From Hoeflea sp. IMCC20628 (GTDB lineage Bacteria > Pseudomonadota > Alphaproteobacteria > Rhizobiales > Rhizobiaceae), in assembly GCF_001011155.1 (NCBI RefSeq), contig NZ_CP011479.1:204501-268500 (forward strand): a DNA stretch of 64,000 bases, given 5' to 3'. Shown here in pieces: positions 46,463 to 55,144 of the stretch (positions are counted from its first letter, which is position 1; the number at the start of each line of letters is the position of its first letter). The position numbers and the translations under genes were made by a program. The notes under the pieces are model-generated. The model did no database searches. It was not told the DNA's origin and saw only the letters and a list, made by a program, of their open reading frames with translations.

Positions 46463-47485
46463 TCAGCCCTGCAACATCAGCGAGACAATCGCTTCGCGGT
46501 CAAGTCTGCCGATGAGTTTGCCGGTGTCATCGGCAATCCCAAGATGGGCAATCCCATCAAGAAACAACGGCGCCACGTCGGCAATAGTCGATCGCGCGGA
46601 GACCGTCGGTCCGTCGACGCCGCCATTATCGACCGGGACCATCAGGCTGCGGGTGCGGATCACCTTGGCCCGGGCGACGTTTTTGGTGAATTCCGCCACG
46701 TAAGAGGTGGCTGGTGTCAGAACGATCTCTTCAGGCGTGCCGGCCTGGACGATCTCGCCATCCTTCATGATGGCAATCCGGTCAGCGAGACGGATGGCTT
46801 CGTCGAAATCATGGGTGATGAAGACGATGGTCTTGTGCAGCTTGGTCTGCAGCCGCATGAACTCGTCCTGCATCTCCCGGCGGATCAGCGGATCTAGCGC
46901 CGAGAACGGTTCATCGAGAAACCAGATTTCCGGTTCGACGGCGAGCGAGCGGGCGATGCCGACGCGCTGCTGCTGACCTCCGGAGAGCAGCCGGGGAAAG
47001 GCGCTTTCCTTTCCGGCCAGACCAACCAGTTCAATCATTTCGCGGGCCCGGGCCTCACGCTCGGCACGGCTCATGCCCTGGATATCAAGTGGGAACGCAA
47101 CATTGTCGAGAACGGTAAGATGCGGCAGCAATGCGAAATGCTGGAACACCATGCCCATCTGGTGGCGGCGGATTTCGATCATCCGCGCCTGCGAGACCTT
47201 GAGCAGGTTTTCGCCCTTGAACAGCACGTCGCCGCCGGAGGGCTCGATGAGCCGTGACATCAGCCGCACCAGCGTCGATTTGCCGGAGCCTGACAGGCCC
47301 ATGATGACGAAGATTTCACCCTCATGCACGTCGAGATCGACTTGCCGCACGGCGCCGACCAGACCGGCCTCGGCGATTGCTTCGGCATCCGGGCGTCCGT
47401 TGTGCCCGGCAAGGAAACTTGCGGCATCAGGGCCGAACAGTTTCCACACATTGCGACAGACGAGTTTGGCTTCAGGAGTGGTCAT
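46463..47485 (-). CDS. ProV-like glycine betaine/choline ABC ATPase
   Basis: A 340-residue ATPase. Walker A is GLSGSGKST at 63-71, signature LLSGGQQQRVGIARSL, Walker B IWFLDEPFSALDPLIRREMQ. The N-terminal KLFGPDAASFLA and the spacer before the nucleotide domain are typical of ProV/OpuAA. The C-terminal part (about 270-340) resembles a CBS-type tail, shortened against E. coli ProV. It follows the binding-protein gene after a strong hairpin and precedes the fused permease. Confidence 0.92.
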   Translation of the reverse strand: MTTPEAKLVCRNVWKLFGPDAASFLAGHNGRPDAEAIAEAGLVGAVRQVDLDVHEGEIFVIMGLSGSGKSTLVRLMSRLIEPSGGDVLFKGENLLKVSQARMIEIRRHQMGMVFQHFALLPHLTVLDNVAFPLDIQGMSRAEREARAREMIELVGLAGKESAFPRLLSGGQQQRVGIARSLAVEPEIWFLDEPFSALDPLIRREMQDEFMRLQTKLHKTIVFITHDFDEAIRLADRIAIMKDGEIVQAGTPEEIVLTPATSYVAEFTKNVARAKVIRTRSLMVPVDNGGVDGPTVSARSTIADVAPLFLDGIAHLGIADDTGKLIGRLDREAIVSLMLQG

Positions 47486-47564
47486 GGAGAACTCGTGCGG
47501 GGAACGCTTGAAAATATGGCGGTCTGAACCGGTCCGCGCGGTGCCGGTTTGTCATCCAGTGGTG

Positions 47565-47592
47565 CACAACCGGGCGCGATCGCCCGGTTGTG
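47565..47592 (-). terminator. Intercistronic hairpin after the betaine-type binding protein
   Basis: A perfect 12-bp stem (CACAACCGGGCG with CGCCCGGTTGTG) with the four-base loop CGAT. It lies just downstream of the binding-protein stop at 47630 and before the ATPase start at 47485. No U-run follows; it is likely to stabilise or attenuate. Confidence 0.8.
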
Positions 47593-47629
47593 GTGTCAGC
47601 GGCAGATGCCAAGGCATCCGACTGGAGAC

Positions 47630-48616
47630 TTACTTCTTGATCCAGCCCGACCAGCGGGCTTCATTGGCACCCATCCATTCGCCGACGACGTCGGAGACTG
47701 TCTTGCCGTCCAGATCGACTTCGGTGATCATCTTGCCCATCTCGTCATTGTCGATGGTGAAAGCCTTGATGGCGTCATAGGCGCCAGGCCATTTGTCCTT
47801 CACGCCGGCCCAGCCGACTTTCCAGATTTCGCCAAACGGCTTGCCGCAGTCATAGGCCATGTCAGGGTTGAGACCGGTTGCTGCGTCATTGTAGCATTCG
47901 GCGGAATATTCCGGGAACTCGACCCAGGCGCCTTCATACTTGGCAGGTGCCCAATGCGGCGCATAGATCCACAGCATGATCGGCGCCTTGCGCTGATAGG
48001 CGCTTTCCAATTCGGCGAAGAGTGCCGCATCGGTGCCGGCGTGGATCACTTCAAACGGCAGATCGAGCGCTTCGACGCGTTCATCGTCAAAGCCGCCCCA
48101 GGTGACCGGTCCGCCAAGGTAACGGCCCTTGGGTGCGGTTTCTGCAGTGGAGAAGGCTTCCGCGCAGGCTTCGTCCTTCAGGGCTTCCCAATTGGGCAGG
48201 CCCGGGCATTGCTCGGCCATGTAGGCGGGATACCACCATTCTTCCTTGGCTTTCATGCCTGTGGGGCCGAAATTCTCGACCTTGCCGGTTGCGGTGGCCG
48301 CATCCATGGCGTCGCGGCCTGTGGTTTCCCACATTTCCATGGCAACGTGCAGATCGCCGGACTCCAGTCCTGCGAACTGGGCCAGATAATCGGCCTGGAC
48401 GTATTCTATGGAATAGCCGGCCTTCTTGAGCACTTCACCCATTATTTCCGTGGTGATCAGCTGACCGGTCCAGTCATGGAGCGTCAATTTGATCGTATCG
48501 GTGGATTCCTGCGCCATGGCCGAAGCGGACAATCCAATGCAAGAAGCGCTCGAAATGACGAGCGCCGCTGTCAATTGCCTGAAAGTGCGGCCGGTAAAAA
48601 TATTGGCTGAATGCAT
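47630..48616 (-). CDS. ProX-like periplasmic binding protein
   Basis: A 328-residue exported binding protein of the OpuAC/ProX type. The signal peptide ends AMA before QESTDTIKLTLHDWTGQ. Trp-rich stretches (KEEWWYPAYM, LWIYAPHWAPAKYEG, EMWETTGRD) could form the aromatic box that holds a quaternary ammonium. ATG 48616 is chosen for the AGGAGG box seven bases upstream; an in-frame start at 48670 lacks this. First gene of the leftward importer operon. Ligand: glycine betaine, choline or a relative, inferred. Confidence 0.88.
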   Translation of the reverse strand: MHSANIFTGRTFRQLTAALVISSASCIGLSASAMAQESTDTIKLTLHDWTGQLITTEIMGEVLKKAGYSIEYVQADYLAQFAGLESGDLHVAMEMWETTGRDAMDAATATGKVENFGPTGMKAKEEWWYPAYMAEQCPGLPNWEALKDEACAEAFSTAETAPKGRYLGGPVTWGGFDDERVEALDLPFEVIHAGTDAALFAELESAYQRKAPIMLWIYAPHWAPAKYEGAWVEFPEYSAECYNDAATGLNPDMAYDCGKPFGEIWKVGWAGVKDKWPGAYDAIKAFTIDNDEMGKMITEVDLDGKTVSDVVGEWMGANEARWSGWIKK

Positions 48617-48768
48617 GTCGAGCCTCCTGTTCACCCTGTTGGACCCGGCATCTCGGCGCTTTGTCCGCAAGTCACGATGGACCTAGCGGCAGCGCACCCG
48701 TGCGCGGCTTGTTAACTTCTCAATCCCACACCACACCTCGATCCTTGTCAATCAATTCTGTGGTTATA

Positions 48769-48802
48769 TTTTGCTTTGATGCCCGGTTATGTTTGTTTTG
48801 AT
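48769..48802. promoter_or_regulatory. Candidate DeoR operator with TTTTGAT direct repeats
   Basis: TTTTGCTTTGAT at 48769-48780 and TTTGTTTTGAT at 48792-48802 are direct repeats two helical turns apart in the AT-rich gap between the ProX-like gene and the DeoR gene. DeoR/GlpR-type proteins often bind repeated T-rich elements. Binding is inferred. Confidence 0.4.
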
Positions 48803-48850
48803 TGATAAAGCGGCGATAGTCGCCTAGAAATCAGGCAGATCAGAAGGTGT

Positions 48851-49651
48851 ATGCCGATGCTGTCAAAACGTCATACCGAAATCATGCGGATACTGAGTGA
48901 CGAAGGCACCGTGACCATTTCAGGGCTCGCTGCCCGGCTTGGCGTGTCGCTTGAAACTGTACGCAGAGATGTGCGGCCGCTGACTGAAAACGGTTCTGTG
49001 CTGCGAATTCATGGTGCGGTGGGACTGGCCGGACAGGTCGGCGAAGCGCCATTCCAGCGGCGGATGCGTGAGAACGCAGATGCCAAACGCCGGATCGCGC
49101 GTGAAATGGCAAAGCTGATCCATGATGGCGATTCCGTCATGCTCGATACCGGCACCACAACCAGCTTTGTCGCGCGAGAACTGCTTGGTCACAGGCGGCT
49201 GACGGTAGTGACCAATTCTTCAGATATTGCCCGGACGCTGGCTACGGTGAACGGCAACAAAGTCTATATGGCCGGCGGCGAACTCAGAAGCGATTCCGGC
49301 GCCGCCTTCGGAGTTTCGGCGATCGAGTTCATCGCCAAGTTTTCGGTCGGCCATGCGATCATTTCCGCCGGTGCCATTGATGCTGAATCCGGAGTGATGG
49401 ATTTCGATCTGGAAGAGGCCGAATTTGCACGGATGGTGCTGACACGCGGAGCAAATAGCTATGTTGTCACGGATCGCACCAAATTCGGGCGCCGAGGATT
49501 GGTTCAAGTGGCGGGGTTTGACGCCATTGGTCATGTGGTGACGGATGAACCAGTCGCTGACGATATCGCAGCCGCGCTTGACGAAGCGGGAACTCAATTG
49601 ATCGTCGGTGGAACTGCAGCCGCATCGGTCGACCACGCAGCCGAGGAGTGA
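48851..49651 (+). CDS. DeoR/GlpR-family regulator
   Basis: A 266-residue repressor-type protein. The DeoR helix-turn-helix is at about residues 8-60 (ILSDEGTVTISGLAARLGVSLETVRRDV). The effector domain, of the phosphosugar-isomerase-like fold, includes MLDTGTTTSFVARELLG, VVTNSSDIARTL and VVTDRTKFGRRGLV. AAGGTG precedes the ATG. It stands between the betaine-type operon (divergent) and the creatinase gene (convergent), so it could control either or both. Family ligands are usually phosphorylated compounds, which fits the kinase in the divergent operon. Confidence 0.9.
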   Translation: MPMLSKRHTEIMRILSDEGTVTISGLAARLGVSLETVRRDVRPLTENGSVLRIHGAVGLAGQVGEAPFQRRMRENADAKRRIAREMAKLIHDGDSVMLDTGTTTSFVARELLGHRRLTVVTNSSDIARTLATVNGNKVYMAGGELRSDSGAAFGVSAIEFIAKFSVGHAIISAGAIDAESGVMDFDLEEAEFARMVLTRGANSYVVTDRTKFGRRGLVQVAGFDAIGHVVTDEPVADDIAAALDEAGTQLIVGGTAAASVDHAAEE

Positions 49652-49687
49652 AGCCGCCCTTTGACGGCTCCATTCGTTTCAACGGAT

Positions 49688-50920
49688 CTAGCGCCGGATG
49701 ATCATTTCTTCCGGGCCGTAGGGGAAGTTGGTGATGTTTTCCGCGCCGGTTTCGGTGATGATGAAAATGTCGTGCTCGCGGTAGCCACCGGCACCCGGCA
49801 TTCCCTCTGGGATCATGATCATCGGTTCCATCGAGACGATCATGCCTGGTTCCAGCACCGTGTCGACATCTTCGCGCAGCTCGACGCCGGCTTCACGGCC
49901 ATAATAATGCGACAGCACGCCGAAGGAGTGGCCATAGCCGAAGGATCTGTATTTGAGCAGATCCCAGCCGCGATACATGTCGTTGAGCGCCAGCGCGATG
50001 TCGGAGCATTTCTTGCCCGGTGCGATCATGTCGGAGCCGGCCTTCATCACCGCGCAGTTCTTTTCCCACAAATCCAGATGGACATCAGACGCTTCTTCGC
50101 AAAACAGCGTGCGCTCGATGGCGGTGTAATAGCCGAAGATCATCGGGAAGCAGTTGAGGGAAAGGATATCGCCGCGGGCGATTTTCTTGTTGGTTACCGG
50201 ATTGTGGGCGCCGTCGGTCATGATGCCTGACTGGAACCAGGTCCAGGTGTCCATCAGCTCGACAAAGGGGAAACTCTTGCCGATCTCGCGCACCATGGCT
50301 TGCGTCGAGGCGAGTGCGACTTCGTATTCCGGCACGCCTTCGGCAATTGCCTCCATTACGGCGCGGGCCCCGACATTGCAGACGCGGGTGCCTTCGCGGA
50401 TCAGCGCGTGTTCCTCTGCGGATTTCATCGTACGCATCCACATCGAGGCTTCGGCGACATCAACGAATTCGACACCCGGAAAGGCGTCGCCGAGAAGTTT
50501 GCGGAAATCGAGCGAAACATGGTCGAACTCGATGCCGACGCGGCGGGCATTTGTAGGGATGAGGGATTTCACTGCAGTGAAGAAATTGTCGCGGCGCCAG
50601 TCGGAATAGATGATGTTGTCGCCATGGCTGCGCCGCCAGGGCTGCCCGCCGTCGATCCCGGCTGAGACGGTTGTGGCGGTGTCCGGGGTCAGCACGAAGC
50701 CGTATTTGCGACCGAAATAGCAGTAGAGGAAACCCGAGTAATAACAGATGCCGTGATAGGACGTGAAAATCGCGGCATCGATGTTCTTGGCGGCGAGATG
50801 GGTGCGCATGGCGTTCTGGCGCCGGTCCATTTCGGTGGCCGAGAACGGCGACCATTCCTTCTCGCCATTCTTCCATTGGAAGACATGCAGCATATCGTCA
50901 GTGCTGGTGAGGTTTGTCAT
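49688..50920 (-). CDS. Creatinase (creatine amidinohydrolase)
   Basis: A 410-residue enzyme that hydrolyses creatine to sarcosine and urea. It matches Pseudomonas creatinase closely over its length, for example IDGGQPWRR, ELMDTWTWFQSGIMTDGAHN and YGREAGVELREDVDTVLEPG. His239 in GAHNPVT corresponds to the catalytic His232 of the Pseudomonas enzyme, and Arg71 (FGRKYG) to its substrate-binding Arg. It has the pita-bread M24 fold but, as known for creatinases, needs no metal. It lies 182 bp behind a PotABCD-like importer on the same strand, making creatine uptake likely. Confidence 0.93.
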   Translation of the reverse strand: MTNLTSTDDMLHVFQWKNGEKEWSPFSATEMDRRQNAMRTHLAAKNIDAAIFTSYHGICYYSGFLYCYFGRKYGFVLTPDTATTVSAGIDGGQPWRRSHGDNIIYSDWRRDNFFTAVKSLIPTNARRVGIEFDHVSLDFRKLLGDAFPGVEFVDVAEASMWMRTMKSAEEHALIREGTRVCNVGARAVMEAIAEGVPEYEVALASTQAMVREIGKSFPFVELMDTWTWFQSGIMTDGAHNPVTNKKIARGDILSLNCFPMIFGYYTAIERTLFCEEASDVHLDLWEKNCAVMKAGSDMIAPGKKCSDIALALNDMYRGWDLLKYRSFGYGHSFGVLSHYYGREAGVELREDVDTVLEPGMIVSMEPMIMIPEGMPGAGGYREHDIFIITETGAENITNFPYGPEEMIIRR

Positions 50921-51102
50921 TTTGTGAATCGCTTCAATTGGGCCTGATGGCCCGCGACCCTAGTGCCGCGAGCGTTGGCCTGACCGGGAAGTGAAACCGG
51001 TTCTCACACAATAGCTGATCTTGCAGCGGAATCCGATCCCCGAATTGACATGGCTTGGTCGGTTCGCGACGTCAGCTCCAGGCCAATCGGTTCCCGATAG
51101 TG

Positions 51103-52281
51103 TCAGCCTGGCGACAGGCCCCGCAACCGTTCGGAACGGCGACGCAGCAATTCGAGCGTGGTCAACAGCAGCATCGAAACGCCGACCAGAAGTGTGGCGA
51201 CCGCGAGGATGGTGGGCGAGATCTGTTCGCGCAGGCCGGTGAACATCTGCCATGGCAGGGTCTTCTGCCCGGCCGACCCGACGAACAGCACCACCACCAC
51301 TTCATCGAATGAAGTGATGAAGGCAAACAGGCCACCGGAAATCACGCCTGGTAGGATCAGCGGCATCTGCACCTTGAAGAAGGTGGTCACCGGGTTGGCG
51401 CCCATGTTGGCGGCTGCCCGGGTCAACGACTTGTCGAAGCCGACCAGTGTTGCTGTCACCGTGATGATGACGAAGGGAATGCCGAGCGCCGCATGGGCGA
51501 GAACAACGCCGATATAGGTGCCCTGCAGGCCGATGCGGGAATAGAAGAAATACATGCCGGCTGCCGAAATGATCAGCGGCACGATCATCGGTGAAATCAG
51601 GATCGCCATGATTGCGCGCCGGAACGGCACATGCGGCTGCGACAGGCCGATGGCGGCGAGTGTGCCAAGCGAGACCGAAATGATGGTCGCTGCAGGTGCA
51701 ATCTGCACCGAATTCTTCAGCGCCTGCTGCCAGTCGGGATTGGTGAAGAAGTCGCGATAATGTTTGAGCGAATAACCCTCGGGGTCAAAGGACAGCATGG
51801 CCGGGGTGAAGGTGAAGAAATTCTCAGCGTTGAAGCTCAGCGGCATGACCGTGAGGATCGGCGCAATCAGGAAAAAGAAGATCACGCCGCAGATGAGTTT
51901 GTAGGTGTTGTGCCACAACACCTGGCCCGGCGTTGCATATATCTGTGTCCCGGAACGGTAGCTGCCGGTGGAAAGCCAATAGCTCAGCCAGCCAAGCACG
52001 AAGCCGACGATCAGACCGCCGACAATGCCGCCGGTTCCGGCCAACAGCAGGCCGACGATCGCGAAAAGGACGGTTGTCGCGGCAATGCCGGTGCGTTTCA
52101 AGGGCACAAATGTGGCGAGCACCCAGGCAAGCGCCGCGCTGCAGATGGCACCGATGGCCGTTCCTGCAAGCGGTGATCCGTTTGCCGTGCCGACAAGGAA
52201 GCCGAAGCCGGCTCCGGCAAGCGCCATGATCGGCAGAACGAAGCGGATGAGGTCGACTTCAGGCTTTGTGGATTTGCGCAT
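51103..52281 (-). CDS. PotC-like permease with an extra N-terminal membrane domain
   Basis: A 392-residue inner-membrane permease. Residues about 115-392 are a normal PotC-like unit with the EAA loop LTRAAANMGANPVTTFFKV. Residues 1-115 add about four glycine-rich hydrophobic segments (for example LAGTAIGAICSAALAWVLA and GIVGGLIVGFVLGWLSYWL) not found in PotC. It starts four bases after the partner permease stop. The extra domain's purpose is unknown. Confidence 0.88.
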   Translation of the reverse strand: MRKSTKPEVDLIRFVLPIMALAGAGFGFLVGTANGSPLAGTAIGAICSAALAWVLATFVPLKRTGIAATTVLFAIVGLLLAGTGGIVGGLIVGFVLGWLSYWLSTGSYRSGTQIYATPGQVLWHNTYKLICGVIFFFLIAPILTVMPLSFNAENFFTFTPAMLSFDPEGYSLKHYRDFFTNPDWQQALKNSVQIAPAATIISVSLGTLAAIGLSQPHVPFRRAIMAILISPMIVPLIISAAGMYFFYSRIGLQGTYIGVVLAHAALGIPFVIITVTATLVGFDKSLTRAAANMGANPVTTFFKVQMPLILPGVISGGLFAFITSFDEVVVVLFVGSAGQKTLPWQMFTGLREQISPTILAVATLLVGVSMLLLTTLELLRRRSERLRGLSPG

Positions 52282-52285
52282 TGGT

Positions 52286-53869
52286 CTATCCCAGGCTCAC
52301 ATTGTCGATGCCCACGATGCGGTCATAGACCCAGTAGAGCAACAGCACGACCGCCAGCAGGATCGTCCCCAGCGCGGCCGCGAGGCCCCAATTGAGCGAG
52401 GACGAAATGTGATAGGCGATCCGGTTGGAAATAAAGGTGCCCGTCGTGCCGCCCACCAGTTCAGGGGTGATGTAGTAGCCGATGGACAGGATGAAGACGA
52501 GGATCGATCCGGCGCCGATGCCCGGTACCGACTGAGGGAAATAGACCCGCCAGAAGGCAGTCCAGTCGGTCGCGCCCAGCGATTTGGCGGCGCGCACATA
52601 GGTTTGCGGAATGGTTTTCATCACCGAGTAAAGCGGCAGGATCATGAAGGGCAGCAGAATGTGGGTCATGGCGACAATGGTGCCGAACTGGTTGTTGATC
52701 ATCACCAGACGGTCGCCGTCGCTGACCAGGCCAAGCCAGACCAGAATGTCGTTTATGACACCTTGTTGCTGCAGCAACACCTTCCAGGCTGATGTCCGCA
52801 CCAGCAGGGAAGTCCAGAACGGCAACAGCACCAGGATCAACAGCAGATTTGATGTCCGCAATGGCAGGTTCGACAGCAGGTAGGCGATTGGATAGCCGAG
52901 CAGGATGCACGAGCCCATGATCACCATGCTCATGAACATGGTGCGCCCGAACAAGAGCATGTAGACTTTCTGGTTTTCAGGCTGCTCCTCGATGCCGGCA
53001 GGGGTCAACTGCAGATCGACAGAGGCGAGAAAGTAACCGGCTGTATAAGGTGAGGAGAAGGCCTTGATAGTGCCCCAGACCTGCGGACTGGCCCAATCCT
53101 TGTCCATCTTGATGAACTGGTCCTTGAGCGAGACCGATTCAAACCCGTCGACCGCGCTGTCGGCCGACTTGATGAGGCCGGCTTCGGCACCGCTATAGGC
53201 GTTAATTGCCGATGCCGGCTGTTTGATCAGATCGCGATAGAGCGTCGTATAGACGAAGTCCTCAGGCTTTTCCTCGGCCAGAACATCATCCTTGTTTGCC
53301 ACAATTCGCTTCCAGGATTTCCAGGCAGACGCGGTCTCTGGCAATGCGTCGGCGACGCCCGGCTGCTCCATCAGCACCACCCAGACGGCGGGCTCGGCCC
53401 ATTTCGGGTCGAGGGCCACGAATTGTTTGGTGTAGATGTCGGTTTTCATACGGCTGATGCCGCGACCGGTCTTGCGCAGCAATGACGACATGCCGGTGGT
53501 CTCGTAGTTGAGACGCGAGCCGAGCCTTGTATGGGTCTTGAATTCCTCAGCCTCTGAGATGTCGACATACAGCGCTGCAAAAACATCGCTGTCGGGCGCG
53601 GCGGCGTTGCCTTCGTCGTAGTCCCAGCCTTCCAGCGCTATGACTGTGCGGGGAAGTGTCTGCGAGACGATATCGTTTTCCACCGAACGAAACAGCATGT
53701 CGGCGATCGGGGCAATGAAGCTTATCAGCACGAACAGCAGCAGCGGCGCAATCAACATCAGCGCCCGGAGCTTCTGCCGGCGAAGCGCGATTTGCAGGCT
53801 TTTTTTCAGCGGGATACCGTCAGCTGACAGCATCGGACCGTCTGAAGGGGTGTGGGTGGCATCGGTCAT
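52286..53869 (-). CDS. PotB-like permease with a large periplasmic insertion
   Basis: A 527-residue inner-membrane permease. Membrane segment 1 is at about residues 35-64. A hydrophilic stretch of about 240 residues follows (65-305) before the remaining segments and the EAA loop VRAAKSLGATDWTAFWRVYFP. By topology the insertion faces the periplasm, like the P2 loop of MalF that touches its binding protein. Usual PotB is about 285 residues. It lies between the binding-protein gene (after a hairpin) and the PotC-like gene. Confidence 0.88.
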   Translation of the reverse strand: MTDATHTPSDGPMLSADGIPLKKSLQIALRRQKLRALMLIAPLLLFVLISFIAPIADMLFRSVENDIVSQTLPRTVIALEGWDYDEGNAAAPDSDVFAALYVDISEAEEFKTHTRLGSRLNYETTGMSSLLRKTGRGISRMKTDIYTKQFVALDPKWAEPAVWVVLMEQPGVADALPETASAWKSWKRIVANKDDVLAEEKPEDFVYTTLYRDLIKQPASAINAYSGAEAGLIKSADSAVDGFESVSLKDQFIKMDKDWASPQVWGTIKAFSSPYTAGYFLASVDLQLTPAGIEEQPENQKVYMLLFGRTMFMSMVIMGSCILLGYPIAYLLSNLPLRTSNLLLILVLLPFWTSLLVRTSAWKVLLQQQGVINDILVWLGLVSDGDRLVMINNQFGTIVAMTHILLPFMILPLYSVMKTIPQTYVRAAKSLGATDWTAFWRVYFPQSVPGIGAGSILVFILSIGYYITPELVGGTTGTFISNRIAYHISSSLNWGLAAALGTILLAVVLLLYWVYDRIVGIDNVSLG

Positions 53870-53917
53870 AGGGGCCGGCTCCGTCCTGCTGTCGCGTCAA
53901 ATCAAATCGGATGGCTT

Positions 53918-53943
53918 GGGAGGGGCCGCAAACGGCCCCTCCC
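53918..53943 (-). terminator. Intercistronic hairpin after the creatine-operon binding protein
   Basis: A perfect 11-bp stem (GGGAGGGGCCG at 53918-53928 with 53933-53943) and a four-base loop CAAA lie between the binding-protein stop (53957) and the permease start (53869). No U-run follows; likely differential expression. Confidence 0.8.
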
Positions 53944-53956
53944 GCTATGTCAAAGA

Positions 53957-55066
53957 TTACTGGGCAAGCCAGGCCTGGAACTTGGCATCCAGGTCATCGC
54001 GGTAATCAGCCCACCATGTGTAGTTGTACAGGAAGGTGTTCTTTGCATTGTTCGGATCGGTCGGCATATGCGGAGCCATGTCGATTCCGAGGTCAGCATG
54101 CTTGCCAACCAGTGGTGCGGACGACGCGCGAGCCGGGCCATAGGAGATGTACTTGGCCTGATCTGCCAGACGCTGAGTGTCGGTGGCAAACTTCAGGAAA
54201 TCCTCAATGCGCGCCTGACGATCGGCGGGGAGGCCTTCGGGAATGATCCAGCCGTCAAGGTCGAACACCTGGGCGTCCCAGAGCATGGCGACAGGCTGCT
54301 TCTGCTCTTCGATCAGGCTGAAGAGACGGCCGTTATAGGTCGAACCCATGACGACTTCGCCATCGGCGAGCAGCTGTGGTGTATCGGCGCCTGCTGACCA
54401 CCAGACAACCTGATCCTTGATGGTGTCGAGCTTGGCCAGCGCACGGGTCTGGCCTTCTTCGGTCTCAAGTACGTCATAGACATCGCCCTTGGCGACACCG
54501 TCGCAAAGCAGGGCCCATTCCATGTTGTTGATCGGACGCTTTTCGAGCGCGCGCTTGCCCGGATATTTTTCAAGGTCAAACACGTCGCAGATATTGGTTG
54601 GCGCTGTGTCGCCGACCAGATCGGTGCGGTAGCCGAAGGTGGTCGAATAGACGATCTGCGGGATGAAGCAATCGCTGACCAGCAGGTCGCCAAAATCTTC
54701 CGATGCCGGTGTGCCGTCCGGCGCAGGCGCCAGCAGTTCGTCGGCGTCAATTTCCATCGCCAGGCCTTCATCGCACAGGCGGATGGCGTCGGCGGCGACA
54801 ACGTCAACCAGATCCCAGGTGATGTTACCGGCTTCGTTCATGGCGCGCAGCTTGGCCACTGCTTCAGCCGAGCTTTCGTCCCAGACGATCTTGAGTTCCG
54901 GATGCATCGCCTGATAGGGCTCGGAATAGGCCGCGATCTGACTCTTCTGATAGGCGCCACCCCAGCTGACGAGGGTCATGGTGTCGGCCATTTTGGCATC
55001 TTGGGCGTGTACGCCGGTGGTTGCCAGCGCGGCTCCGCACAACAGGGTTGCTAGTTTAAATTTCAT
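53957..55066 (-). CDS. PotD-like periplasmic binding protein, candidate creatine binder
   Basis: A 369-residue exported binding protein of the polyamine/thiamine-type family. The signal peptide ends VHA before QDAKMADTMTLVSWGGAYQKSQ. VVWWSAGADTPQLL and YGPARASSAPL line the predicted ligand cleft. It follows the ATPase gene by 78 bp and is followed by a hairpin and the two permease genes. The operon ends in creatinase, so creatine or a related guanidino compound is the leading ligand; this is inferred from context only. Confidence 0.87.
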   Translation of the reverse strand: MKFKLATLLCGAALATTGVHAQDAKMADTMTLVSWGGAYQKSQIAAYSEPYQAMHPELKIVWDESSAEAVAKLRAMNEAGNITWDLVDVVAADAIRLCDEGLAMEIDADELLAPAPDGTPASEDFGDLLVSDCFIPQIVYSTTFGYRTDLVGDTAPTNICDVFDLEKYPGKRALEKRPINNMEWALLCDGVAKGDVYDVLETEEGQTRALAKLDTIKDQVVWWSAGADTPQLLADGEVVMGSTYNGRLFSLIEEQKQPVAMLWDAQVFDLDGWIIPEGLPADRQARIEDFLKFATDTQRLADQAKYISYGPARASSAPLVGKHADLGIDMAPHMPTDPNNAKNTFLYNYTWWADYRDDLDAKFQAWLAQ

Positions 55067-55144
55067 GCTTGTTCTCCTTGTTAGGATACCCGTTTATGGT
55101 TCCCCCCATAGCCCGGGCAGACATTGGGGGTATGGTCTGTGGTC

